Source of the DNA: an uncultured Tessaracoccus sp.
Lineage (GTDB): Bacteria > Actinomycetota > Actinomycetes > Propionibacteriales > Propionibacteriaceae
Reading direction: 5' to 3'
DNA length: 22,424 nt
NCBI RefSeq assembly: GCF_947255005.1
Contig: NZ_CAMYFI010000035.1
Coordinates: 1 to 22,424, forward strand
How positions within the stretch are numbered: position 1 is the first letter of the stretch; the number at the start of each line of letters is the position of its first letter. The notes beneath the pieces were generated by a model. It made no database searches and had not been told where the DNA came from. It saw only the letters and a list, made by a program, of their open reading frames with translations. This document shows positions 12,457-20,384 of this stretch, piece after piece. The position numbers were made by a program, and so were the translations under genes.

Positions 12457-15114
12457 TTAGTGGGCGGCACTGTGCCAGTTGTCGCCCACCCCGATAGACA
12501 CTGCCAGCGGCACCTTGAAGTCAGCTGCTCCCTCCATCGCCTCAGCGACGAGCTGGGCCACATCATCGCGTTCTTCTGGGGCAATCTCGAGCACGAGTTC
12601 GTCGTGCACCTGAAGCAGTACCCGGCTGCGAAGCTTCGCCGATGTCAGCGCGGCGTCAACCGCGAGCATGGCGAGCTTGATCACGTCCGCAGCGGAGCCC
12701 TGGATGGGGGCGTTCAGCGCGGCACGCTGCGCCATCTCACGGCGCTGACGGTTCGACGACTGCAGGTCGGGCAGGTAGCGGCGTCTCCCCAGCATCGTCT
12801 CCGTGTATCCCTTGGCGCGGGCATCGTCGACGAGCCCAGCCAAGTAGCGCTGTACCCCACCCACGCGGGCGAAGTACTCGTCCATCAGCTCCTTCGCCTC
12901 TGAGACCGGAATGCCGAGCTGATTGGACAATCCGTAAGCGCTCAGCCCGTAGGCGAGCCCGTAGTTCATTGCCTTGATACGAGCGCGCATCTCCCCCGTC
13001 ACCGCCGACGACTCCACGTGGAAGACCTTCGCAGCCATCTCGTTGTGGAAGTCACGGCCCGATTGAAAGGCCTCGATGAGCCCCTCATCGCCCGAGCCAT
13101 CAGCCATGAGGCGCATCTCGATTTGCGAGTAGTCGGCACTCATCAGGGCCGAGTAGCCGTCGCCTGAAACAAAAGCCGTGCGGATTCGTCTGCCTAATTC
13201 GGTGCGGATGGGAATGTTTTGCAGGTTGGGTTCGGTCGACGAAAGCCTCCCAGTGGCGGCGATCGTCTGCTGGTAGGTGGTGTGGATACGTCCGTCTGGG
13301 CCTACCGCCGCGAGCAAACCATCCACCGTTTGCCGCAACTTGATGCGGTCGCGGTGGTTGAGCAGGTGCTCCAGGAATGGGTGTTCGGTTTTGGCAAACA
13401 GGTCGGCCAGGGCTTCCGCGTCGGTGGTGTAGCCCGACTTGGTGCGCCGCGTCTTCGGCATGCCAAGCTCGTCGAAGAGCACCGTCTGCAGTTGCTTCGG
13501 CGAACCCAGGTTGACCTCATGGCCCAGCACCTCGTACGCCTGCGATTGTGCCGTCTGGACGGCTTCGTCGAACTCCGCGCGCAACGATTGCAGGCGCTCC
13601 ATGTCCACAGCGATGCCGGTGCGTTCCATACCCGCAAGCACCTGCATGAGAGGCTGTTCTAGATCAACGAGAAGCGAGCGCTGCCGCGATTCGTCGAGCT
13701 TGCTCTCGAGCACCTCCGCCAGATCCAGAACAGTACGAGCACGCAACATGGCGTTGTCGGCGTCGGTGTCGTCATCGAAATCCAACGTCTGCTGGGCGGG
13801 CGCATCGTCGTGGTTGAGCGAACGTTTAAGGTAGCGCATCGCGAGGTCTTCGAGCGCATACGAGCGCTGCTCCGGGTGCAAGAGATACGCCGCGAGCAAC
13901 GTGTCGCATCGCACCCCGTCAAGCTGCCACCCCCGCTCCCAGATGCCCAACAGCGGGCCCTTCGCGTCGTGGATGACCTTGAGGCGTTTCGGATCGGCCA
14001 ACCAGCTCGCGACAGCCTTGTCGTCGTCGGGGCCTAGATCGGACGTCGCGAAATATGCCGCCGCACCGTCGGCGCTGGCGACGGCGATCCCTATGATGTC
14101 GCCAGTGCCCCGCCCATAGTGCCCGACGAGGTGCACTCCCACCGGATTCGCGGTGTGGGCGCCAAGCCAACTGGCGACGGTGCCGGGCACGAGCACCGAT
14201 CCCTCCACCTCCACGCTCTCGGCAGGCGAAGGCTCGTCGGCTTCTCCTCCCAGCTCGTCGAGGCGGGCACTCAGCACCCGGAACTCGAGCGCATCGAACA
14301 AGCTGGCGACGGCCTCGCGATCCCACGGCTCGCGGCCGAAGTCACCCGGGACAACCTCAAGTTCCACCGTGCGAACCAGTGCGTTCAGCCGGCGGTTTCG
14401 ACGAACGTCGTCCAGGTGAGCGCGGAAGTTCTCGCCGGCCTTACCTCGCACGCTCTCTGCATTGTCGACGAGGTTGTCGAGGCCGTCGTACTCCTTTAGC
14501 CATTTGGCGGCGGTTTTGGGGCCAACCCCCGGAACTCCCGGCAGGTTATCGCTCGTCTCGCCCACGAGCGCGGCGAGCTCAGGGTACCTAGCGGGCGGCA
14601 CGAAGTACTTTGCTTCAACGGCCTCCGGGTTCAGCCGAGCGAGATCGGAGACACCCTTCCTCGGATACAACACCGTGATGTTCTCGTTGACGAGCTGGAG
14701 TGCGTCACGATCGCCCGTGACGATGTTAACGGTGAAGTCGTCTGCGGCCGCCTCCGTGGCCAGCGTGGCGATGATGTCGTCGGCTTCGTAACCTTCCTTC
14801 TCGATGTGCTCGATGCGCAGCGCGTCGAGCACCTCTTTCACCAGTTCGACCTGGCCGCGGAATTCATCGGGCGACTTCGACCGCGTCGCTTTGTACTCGG
14901 GGTACTCGTCGGTGCGGAATGAGTGCCGGGAAACGTCGAAGGCCACAGCCACATGCGTTGGCTGCTCATCTCTGAGCAGATTGATGAGCATCGATGTGAA
15001 ACCGAACACCGCATTCGTGTGCTGGCCGGTGGATGTCTGAAAGTTCTCGGCGGGCAGCCCGAAGAAGGCCCGGTACGCCATCGAGTGTCCGTCGATCAGC
15101 AGAAGTTTCTTCAC
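12457..15114 (-). CDS. polA: DNA polymerase I
   Basis: PolA fills gaps in excision repair and removes Okazaki primers. The 885-residue protein contains three regions. The N-terminal 5'-3' exonuclease domain (about 1-290) carries LLIDGHSMAYRAFF, EGYEADDIIATLA and the helix-hairpin-helix GVPGVGPKTAAKWL. The middle region has the fold position of a 3'-5' exonuclease. The C-terminal family A polymerase has motif A with Asp661 (SADYSQIEMRL), motif B (RIKAMNYGLAYGLSAYG) and motif C with Asp838 (QVHDELVLEI). In the middle region the FDTET-type metal site is absent: the equivalent area reads GVHLVGHYGRG. Proofreading is therefore probably lost, as known for other actinobacterial PolA. The GTG start at 15114 gives the usual KKLLLIDGHS. 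It lies 21 bases after recN and has its own TAGAGT box. Confidence 0.97.
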   Translation of the reverse strand: MKKLLLIDGHSMAYRAFFGLPAENFQTSTGQHTNAVFGFTSMLINLLRDEQPTHVAVAFDVSRHSFRTDEYPEYKATRSKSPDEFRGQVELVKEVLDALRIEHIEKEGYEADDIIATLATEAAADDFTVNIVTGDRDALQLVNENITVLYPRKGVSDLARLNPEAVEAKYFVPPARYPELAALVGETSDNLPGVPGVGPKTAAKWLKEYDGLDNLVDNAESVRGKAGENFRAHLDDVRRNRRLNALVRTVELEVVPGDFGREPWDREAVASLFDALEFRVLSARLDELGGEADEPSPAESVEVEGSVLVPGTVASWLGAHTANPVGVHLVGHYGRGTGDIIGIAVASADGAAAYFATSDLGPDDDKAVASWLADPKRLKVIHDAKGPLLGIWERGWQLDGVRCDTLLAAYLLHPEQRSYALEDLAMRYLKRSLNHDDAPAQQTLDFDDDTDADNAMLRARTVLDLAEVLESKLDESRQRSLLVDLEQPLMQVLAGMERTGIAVDMERLQSLRAEFDEAVQTAQSQAYEVLGHEVNLGSPKQLQTVLFDELGMPKTRRTKSGYTTDAEALADLFAKTEHPFLEHLLNHRDRIKLRQTVDGLLAAVGPDGRIHTTYQQTIAATGRLSSTEPNLQNIPIRTELGRRIRTAFVSGDGYSALMSADYSQIEMRLMADGSGDEGLIEAFQSGRDFHNEMAAKVFHVESSAVTGEMRARIKAMNYGLAYGLSAYGLSNQLGIPVSEAKELMDEYFARVGGVQRYLAGLVDDARAKGYTETMLGRRRYLPDLQSSNRQRREMAQRAALNAPIQGSAADVIKLAMLAVDAALTSAKLRSRVLLQVHDELVLEIAPEERDDVAQLVAEAMEGAADFKVPLAVSIGVGDNWHSAAH

Positions 15115-15121
15115 CCAATCG

Positions 15122-15127
15122 ACTCTA
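15122..15127 (-). promoter_or_regulatory. Putative -10 (TAGAGT) for leaderless polA
   Basis: On the minus strand TAGAGT (15127-15122) ends 7 bases before the polA GTG at 15114. It falls in the 21-base gap after the recN stop codon. polA can thus be transcribed separately from recN as well as by read-through. No Shine-Dalgarno is evident. Confidence 0.45.
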
Positions 15128-15135
15128 GCCGCTCG

Positions 15136-16818
15136 CTACGACGCTGTGGGCTGTGGTGCGCGGGCCGCGTCTTGCAAGAGTTCTGCGGCGTGCCTGCGGG
15201 AGGCCTCCGTGTCAGCAGAACCACCCATCATGCGCGCGAGCTCGGTCACACGCTCCTCCCCTCGCACTTCCGCGACGTCCGAGACCGTCACAGCCCCGTC
15301 GCTGGACTTCCGCACGACGAGGTGTTGATCCGCGAAGGCAGCCACCTGCGCGAGATGGGTGACGACGATCACCTGCGACCTGGCAGCCAGACGCTGCAAG
15401 CGCCGGCCGATTTCCAAGCCGACGGCGCCTCCCACGCCCGCGTCGACCTCGTCGAAAACAAAGGTGTGGCCCTCAGCGTTGGCGAGCACCACCTCGAGCG
15501 CGAGCCGTACCCGCGAGAGCTCACCGCCTGACGCCACTTTGGCGAGCGGGGCGGGTTCGGAGCCCGGGTTCGCGCTGAACAGCAGCTCCACTTTGTCCGC
15601 TCCGTGCGGACCGAGCGGCGCGTCGCTGACCTGGAATGTCAGCCTCGCGTGCGGCATCGCGAGGGCTGCGAGTTCCGCCTGCGCCTGCCGAGCGAGGGAC
15701 TCCGCGGCGCCATGTCTAGTCTCGGAGATGTCTTTCGCGAGGGCGACGAGTTCCGCCTCCAGGTGCTCCTTGCGCCTACGCAGCTTCGAGATTCGTTCGT
15801 CGGAACCATCCAGCGTGTGCAGGCGCTGCGCCGAGTTGTCCGCCCAGGCGAGCACTTCGTCGATGGTGGTGCCGTACTTGCGCGTCAGTCCGGCGAGCAC
15901 GGCTCGTCGCTCGGCCACAGCTTCAAGGCGGAGCGGGTCGTCGACGAGATCCGTGAGGTAGGTCGCCAGGTTTGCTGCGAGGTCGTCTAGGAGCACCTGT
16001 GCTTCCTCGGCCCGCGAGTGCAGCGAGGACGCCGCGGCATCGTGGGCGGCGAGTTCGCGTAACGCCTTGCGCCCCTGACCGAGAAGCCCCACAGCGCTGG
16101 GCGCGTCGAAATCCTGTTCGTCTCCGCTCAAGGCGAGGGACGCACGCTGCGCGAGCTGGCGTAGCGCGTCGAGGTCTTGGAGCTTCGCCTGCTCAGCTTC
16201 CAATGCGGCATCTTCTCCTGCGACGGGGTTCGCGGCGCCGATCTCCTCCAGGCCGTAACGCAGCATGTCGGCCTCGCGGGCACGCTCCAAGGCAGCAGAC
16301 TCGAGCTCCTCGAGTTCCGCAGCGACAGCTTCATGCTCGCGGTACGCCTCACGGTAGCGAACGAGCCCATCGGGATTGGCGTGCGCGTCGAGGAGCTCCC
16401 GCTGCCGTTCGGGGGCGCCGAGCCGCAGCTGCTCCGACTGGCCATGAATCGTCGCCAACTCCAGTCTGGCGAGGGTGCTCACCGGCACGGGGCTACCGCC
16501 TACTACCGCACGCGAACGCCCGGCGGCGCTCAACTGCCGCACGGTGACCAGCTCGTTCCCGTCGAGCTCCGCGCCCAGCTCGGCGACGGCTTCACTCGTC
16601 GGGGGATCGACTTGCCAGCGTCCTGCGACAATGGCCTTCGAAGCACCGCGACGCACCACGCCCGAGTCCGCTCGGGCGCCCAGCAGCTGCCCAATGCCGT
16701 GCACGATCATGGTCTTACCCGCGCCCGTCTCTCCTGTCACGGCGATGAGCCCAGGACGCAAATCGAGCTGCGTGTGCTGCACCACACCGAAGTCGGTGAG
16801 GGTGAGTTCCTCCAGCAC
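15136..16818 (-). CDS. recN: DNA repair protein RecN (SMC-like ATPase)
   Basis: RecN is an SMC-like ATPase acting early in recombinational double-strand break repair. The 560-residue length is typical. Walker A GETGAGKT is at residues 29-36. A long Ala/Glu/Leu/Arg-rich coiled-coil region follows in two arms. The ABC signature ASGGELSRVRLALEV and Walker B HTFVFDEVDAGVGG occur toward the C-terminus, followed by the VIVVTHLAQVAAFADQH switch segment. The GTG start at 16818 is set by a strong Shine-Dalgarno (GGGGAAGGAA, about 5 bases upstream). The nadK stop codon ends 1 base before the start, so the two are translationally coupled. A GAAC-N4-GTTC palindrome about 60 bases upstream may be an SOS operator. 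Confidence 0.96.
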   Translation of the reverse strand: MLEELTLTDFGVVQHTQLDLRPGLIAVTGETGAGKTMIVHGIGQLLGARADSGVVRRGASKAIVAGRWQVDPPTSEAVAELGAELDGNELVTVRQLSAAGRSRAVVGGSPVPVSTLARLELATIHGQSEQLRLGAPERQRELLDAHANPDGLVRYREAYREHEAVAAELEELESAALERAREADMLRYGLEEIGAANPVAGEDAALEAEQAKLQDLDALRQLAQRASLALSGDEQDFDAPSAVGLLGQGRKALRELAAHDAAASSLHSRAEEAQVLLDDLAANLATYLTDLVDDPLRLEAVAERRAVLAGLTRKYGTTIDEVLAWADNSAQRLHTLDGSDERISKLRRRKEHLEAELVALAKDISETRHGAAESLARQAQAELAALAMPHARLTFQVSDAPLGPHGADKVELLFSANPGSEPAPLAKVASGGELSRVRLALEVVLANAEGHTFVFDEVDAGVGGAVGLEIGRRLQRLAARSQVIVVTHLAQVAAFADQHLVVRKSSDGAVTVSDVAEVRGEERVTELARMMGGSADTEASRRHAAELLQDAARAPQPTAS

Positions 16819-16819
16819 G

Positions 16820-17707
16820 TCAGTTCCTTCCCCAGCCGCGAACCGGCAGAGCGAACTTCTTCACCAACCGAGTGGTGAACGGCTGTTCCGACAAGCGAGC
16901 GATGCGCAGTTTGTGACTTGAGGACGTGACGATCACCTCATCGCCAGATTCGAGCTCGTAGCTGGTGCGACCATCGCACCACAAAATGCCGTGCGGGCCC
17001 TCGATCGACTGTTGGAGTAGCACCGTCGATTCAGGACTCAGCACGAGTGGCCGGTTGAACAGCGCGTGGGCGGCGAGCGGGACGATGAGCATGGCCTGCA
17101 CGTCGGGCCAGATTACTGGGCCTCCAGCAGAGAATCCGTAGGCTGTCGACCCGGTCGGCGTGCTCACCAACACCCCGTCGCAGCTCCAGCGGCTGAGCGG
17201 TCGTCCATCTACGCTCACGAGCACCGTCAGCATGCGTTCCCGCGCAATCTTCTCCAGCGATACTTCGTTGATTGCGGAGGCGTGCCAGCGTTCCTCCCCG
17301 TCGCGCACGACGACGACGTCGAGCACCAGGCGTTCCTCGACGCTGAACCGCCGTTCGTCGACAACATGCGGGAGCGCCCCGATGTCGGACGGCTCCATCT
17401 CGGCCAGAAAACCGACGTGCCCGAGGTTCACGCCCAACACGGGGATGTCGTGTTGCAGCGCCCACCCCGCAGCACGCAGCAGGGTGCCGTCGCCACCGAA
17501 GACGACAGCGAGTTCGCAGCCTGGAACCGTTGCGTCATCAACGATGACCTCCAGCGGCTCTCGCACGCTATTGGTCAGGCGCGCCTTGTCGACCGCCCGG
17601 ACCGCCACTCGAAACCCACGCTCCGTGATGTCGTCGATGAAGGCGGTAGCGCCGTCGATTGCTTCTTCCTTCTCCGGGTGGAGAAACACCGCTACGCTCC
17701 TAGTCAC
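16820..17707 (-). CDS. nadK: NAD kinase
   Basis: NadK phosphorylates NAD to NADP using ATP or polyphosphate. From the GTG at 17707 the protein has 295 residues, normal for the family, and starts MTRSVAVFLHPEKEEAID. The catalytic GGDGT motif is in LAVVFGGDGTLLRAA, followed by GVNLGHVGFLAEME and the conserved GSTAYGFSAGGPVI. An open frame continues upstream to 17845, but that part overlaps the end of maeA and is Arg/Gly-rich and unlike the family, so it is rejected. A TAGGGT box ends 7 bases before the GTG. A GGTGGA inside the same stretch could also serve as a weak Shine-Dalgarno. It is coupled to recN downstream, as in M. tuberculosis (ppnK-recN). Confidence 0.95.
   Translation of the reverse strand: MTRSVAVFLHPEKEEAIDGATAFIDDITERGFRVAVRAVDKARLTNSVREPLEVIVDDATVPGCELAVVFGGDGTLLRAAGWALQHDIPVLGVNLGHVGFLAEMEPSDIGALPHVVDERRFSVEERLVLDVVVVRDGEERWHASAINEVSLEKIARERMLTVLVSVDGRPLSRWSCDGVLVSTPTGSTAYGFSAGGPVIWPDVQAMLIVPLAAHALFNRPLVLSPESTVLLQQSIEGPHGILWCDGRTSYELESGDEVIVTSSSHKLRIARLSEQPFTTRLVKKFALPVRGWGRN
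16877..16888. promoter_or_regulatory. Candidate LexA (SOS) operator upstream of recN
   Basis: GAAC-GGCT-GTTC at 16877-16888 matches the core of the actinobacterial LexA box (GAAC-N4-GTTC), but its outer bases are not the preferred TC/GA. It lies inside the 3' end of nadK, about 60 bases before the recN start. recN is a classic SOS gene, which raises the prior. No clear -10 element was found next to it, so this stays tentative. Confidence 0.3.
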
Positions 17708-17714
17708 GGCATCC

Positions 17715-17720
17715 ACCCTA
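17715..17720 (-). promoter_or_regulatory. Putative -10 (TAGGGT) for leaderless nadK
   Basis: On the minus strand TAGGGT (17720-17715) ends 7 bases before the GTG at 17707, within the 35-base gap after maeA. The same spacing is seen at four other genes here. The start at 17707 is supported by both this box and the family N-terminus. Confidence 0.42.
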
Positions 17721-17742
17721 AGGCATTGCTGGCGTGCGCGCT

Positions 17743-19449
17743 TCAGAGCACAATCCTCGCGTACTCCGGTTCCCACACAGCGTCGACGACGGCCTGCACC
17801 GGATCGTCGATCTGCACCCGAGCCAACCCCTCCTCCTGCGCGCACCGCACCACCGCGAGCGCGACGGTGGAGGACACCAACCTCAGCTGGTCCATGGCAG
17901 GCAGCAACGACGCGCCTGGCCGTTTATCGTCGTACGTGAGCGATGCGACGGCGCGGGCAGCAGCGATGATCATCCTGTCGCTGACGCGGCTGGCTCTACT
18001 CACGGCCACGCCGAGCCCTAAACCGGGGAATACGAGCGCGTTGTTGGCCTGTGCAATCTCGTAGCGCATCTCATCGCGCTGCACCGGCTCAAAGGGGGAG
18101 CCTGTGGCGATGAGCGCCATTCCTTCGGTCCAGTCGAGGAGGTCTTCCGGCATAGCCTCCGCGAGGGAGGTGGGGTTCGACAGCGCGAAAATGATGGGTT
18201 CAGGAGCATGTTGCTGCATGGCTTCGACGACTTCTCGCGTGAAGGAACCTGCCTGTGCGGAGGTGCCGATGAGGATCGTCGGCTGCGCGTGCCGCACCGT
18301 CGAATACAAATCGATACGCCCGCGCTCATCACTCCATTCGGCAACTTCTTCCTTCCGGCGCGCGTAAGGCGCTTGGAAGTCTCGCACGGGCAGGCCTTCA
18401 ACGATGAGGCCTCGGCTGCCCAGGCACCAGAAACGTTGGTTCGCCTCTTCTTGGCTCAGCCCCTCCTCCACCATGGCATCGCGGATGGCGTTGGCGACGC
18501 CGATGCCCGCAGATCCGGCGCCGTGCACGACGATGCGCTGGTCGCACAAGCGGCCCTTCGCGCGGTGCACGGCGGATAGCACGGCTGCGAGCACGATGGA
18601 CGCGGTGCCTTGAATGTCGTCGTTGAATGCGCACATCTCGTCACGGTACTTATCCAGTAACCGGTGTGCGTTGCCGGCTGCGAAGTCCTCGAAGTGCAGC
18701 ATGGCGTTGGGGTACAGACGCTGCACCGCCTTCACGAATTGGTCGACGAACTCGTCGTAGCGAACGCCTCGCACCCGCGCGTGGCGTTCGCCGACGTACT
18801 GGTCGCTGTTGAGCAGCTTCAGGTTGTCGGTGCCGACGTCGAGCACGACGGGAATGCATCGCCGTGGATGGATGCCTGCCGCCGCGGTGTAGACGGCAAG
18901 TTTTCCCGTCACAATGGCGATGCCGCCCACGCCCTGATCACCGATACCCAGGATGCCTTCCGAATCTGTCACCACGACGAGATCAACTTGGTCCGCACCG
19001 AGCCCGTAATTCTGCAGAGCCGTTTCGATGAGTTCGGGATGGTCGATGGAGAGATAGACACCACGTGGACGCTGGTACCACTGACTGTATTCCTGGATGA
19101 CCTGCCCAATCGTGGGCGTGTACACGATCGGTAGCATCTCCTCGATGTGCTCTGCGAGCAGCCGATAGTAGAGCACCTCGTTGCGGTCACGCATGTGCGC
19201 CAGGTAGAGGCTCTTCGCGAGGGGATCAGGCTGCCGCAGGTACTGGCGATACACCCGCCTCACTTGGTCTTCGATGGGGCGCTGCCCGGGTGGCAACAAG
19301 CCGATGAGACCAAGCGCGGCTCGCTCCTCATGCGTGAAGGCAACACCGCGGTTCAGCATGGGGCGGTTGAGCAGCTGATAGCCTCGCACCGTAATGGGAA
19401 TCTGCTCACCACTATCTAGTTCGAGGAATGGAGGCTCGATGTCAGTCAT
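17743..19449 (-). CDS. maeA: NAD-dependent malic enzyme (large SfcA/MaeA type)
   Basis: The enzyme oxidatively decarboxylates malate to pyruvate and CO2. The 568-residue length and motifs match the large SfcA/MaeA class, not the short bacterial class. Key segments are LPIVYTPTIGQVIQEYS with the catalytic Tyr, GIAIVTGKLAVYTAAAG with the catalytic Lys, the metal-site acids in HFEDFAAGNA and FNDDIQGTASI, and the dinucleotide-binding GAGSAGIG at residues 310-317. NAD preference and the decarboxylating direction are inferred from the class. Its position between tlyA and nadK interrupts the gene order known from mycobacteria. A TAGACT box ends 7 bases before the ATG at 19449, with no Shine-Dalgarno, so it is probably leaderless and separately controlled. 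It lies 24 bases after tlyA. Confidence 0.94.
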   Translation of the reverse strand: MTDIEPPFLELDSGEQIPITVRGYQLLNRPMLNRGVAFTHEERAALGLIGLLPPGQRPIEDQVRRVYRQYLRQPDPLAKSLYLAHMRDRNEVLYYRLLAEHIEEMLPIVYTPTIGQVIQEYSQWYQRPRGVYLSIDHPELIETALQNYGLGADQVDLVVVTDSEGILGIGDQGVGGIAIVTGKLAVYTAAAGIHPRRCIPVVLDVGTDNLKLLNSDQYVGERHARVRGVRYDEFVDQFVKAVQRLYPNAMLHFEDFAAGNAHRLLDKYRDEMCAFNDDIQGTASIVLAAVLSAVHRAKGRLCDQRIVVHGAGSAGIGVANAIRDAMVEEGLSQEEANQRFWCLGSRGLIVEGLPVRDFQAPYARRKEEVAEWSDERGRIDLYSTVRHAQPTILIGTSAQAGSFTREVVEAMQQHAPEPIIFALSNPTSLAEAMPEDLLDWTEGMALIATGSPFEPVQRDEMRYEIAQANNALVFPGLGLGVAVSRASRVSDRMIIAAARAVASLTYDDKRPGASLLPAMDQLRLVSSTVALAVVRCAQEEGLARVQIDDPVQAVVDAVWEPEYARIVL

Positions 19450-19456
19450 ATGAGAA

Positions 19457-19462
19457 AGTCTA
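19457..19462 (-). promoter_or_regulatory. Putative -10 (TAGACT) for leaderless maeA
   Basis: On the minus strand TAGACT (19462-19457) ends 7 bases before the maeA ATG. It lies in the 24-base gap after tlyA, has no adjacent Shine-Dalgarno, and is the same hexamer and spacing as for the sortase-like gene. No good -35 is seen. Confidence 0.45.
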
Positions 19463-19473
19463 TTCTCGCCCGC

Positions 19474-20190
19474 TCAACCCTTGCGACGCATAGCGAGAAA
19501 TATCTCAACGTTGCCATGGGTGCCCGGCAACGCGCTCGTTCCGCGCCACCAAGGCTCCCAACCCAGCCGGGCCGCGGCAGCAACCACATTCTCGACGGCA
19601 TGCTTCCGCTCGAGTTCATCCGCGACGATTCCCCCCGCCCCGAGCTTCTCTCGCCCCACCTCGAATTGTGGCTTCACAAGTAGTAACGCAGTACCTCGGC
19701 AGACAGCGAACAGTGGTTCGAGCAGCAGCGTCAGCGAAATAAAACTGACATCACCCACCACCAGATCCACAGGTTCATCGTCGAGGTGCTGCATCTGCAG
19801 ATCGCGCAGGTTGAGGCCCTCATGCGTTACGACGCGGGCGTCCTCGCGCAGCTGCGGCACCAACTGACCATGCCCCACGTCGACGGCATACACCCTTCGA
19901 GCGCCCCGCTCGAGACACACCTGGGTAAAGCCTCCCGTCGACGCGCCCGCGTCGAGCACCCGGGGCGGCACGGCGATGCAGGCCTGGTCGAGCGCGCCGA
20001 TCAGTTTGTAGGCAGCACGGGACACCCAGCGCTCGGCATCAGCCTCAATGCGGTCGGCGTCGCTGACGCTGAGCGACGCCTTGGTGGCGGTCGCTCCATT
20101 GACGCGCACGCGACGCTCGGCGATGAGCCGCGCAGCACGGTTTCTCGACGAGGCCAGCGAGCGCTCCACGAGCGCGGTGTCGAGCCTCAC
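19474..20190 (-). CDS. tlyA: TlyA family rRNA 2'-O-methyltransferase (16S/23S, with S4 domain)
   Basis: TlyA methylates ribose 2'-OH groups in rRNA, a modification that makes mycobacterial ribosomes sensitive to capreomycin. The 238-residue protein has an N-terminal S4 RNA-binding domain (RLDTALVERSLASSRNRAA at the start, RVRVNGATATK after it, to about residue 60). A Rossmann methyltransferase domain follows, with motif I LDAGASTGGFTQ, VYAVDVGHGQL, DLVVGDVSFIS and LLVKPQFEVGREKL. It is somewhat shorter than the mycobacterial protein (268 residues). The GTG start at 20190 overlaps the stop of the upstream 65-residue ORF in GTGA, so translation is coupled. Older annotations call such proteins hemolysins. 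The methyltransferase role is the better supported one. Confidence 0.93.
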   Translation of the reverse strand: MRLDTALVERSLASSRNRAARLIAERRVRVNGATATKASLSVSDADRIEADAERWVSRAAYKLIGALDQACIAVPPRVLDAGASTGGFTQVCLERGARRVYAVDVGHGQLVPQLREDARVVTHEGLNLRDLQMQHLDDEPVDLVVGDVSFISLTLLLEPLFAVCRGTALLLVKPQFEVGREKLGAGGIVADELERKHAVENVVAAAARLGWEPWWRGTSALPGTHGNVEIFLAMRRKG

Positions 20191-20384
20191 CCGACGCCGG
20201 GGATCCGCAGCTGCGAGACGTCAGCGTTATGCAACACACCAGACAGGAGTTCTTGGGCCTGCCCAAGATGCACAAGCTGAGCGTCGATGGAGAGCTCTTC
20301 GACGCCGTCGAGCGAAGCCATTGCCTCCTCCACCAAGCGGGAGCGTTGCACATCATGCGGCGCGGCGTCCGCGGGGGTAGGCAT
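20187..20384 (-). CDS. Small conserved-position protein, unknown function
   Basis: This 65-residue ORF starts at the ATG at 20384, whose A is shared with the TGA stop of the HAD gene (TGATG). It ends in a GTGA overlap with tlyA. A TTG one codon upstream is also possible. A G-rich AGGGGGT lies about 8 bases before the ATG. The product is acidic and mostly helical in appearance (SLDGVEELSIDAQLVHLG), with no signal peptide, membrane segment or known motif. M. tuberculosis has a similarly short ORF, Rv1693, at exactly this position between Rv1692 and tlyA, which supports this being a real gene. Sequence homology to it was not tested. Confidence 0.7.
   Translation of the reverse strand: MPTPADAAPHDVQRSRLVEEAMASLDGVEELSIDAQLVHLGQAQELLSGVLHNADVSQLRIPGVG

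Noticed and set aside
17708..17845. N-terminal extension of nadK
   Set aside because: It overlaps the maeA 3' end, is Arg/Gly-rich and non-homologous, and a GTG at 17707 gives the standard protein.
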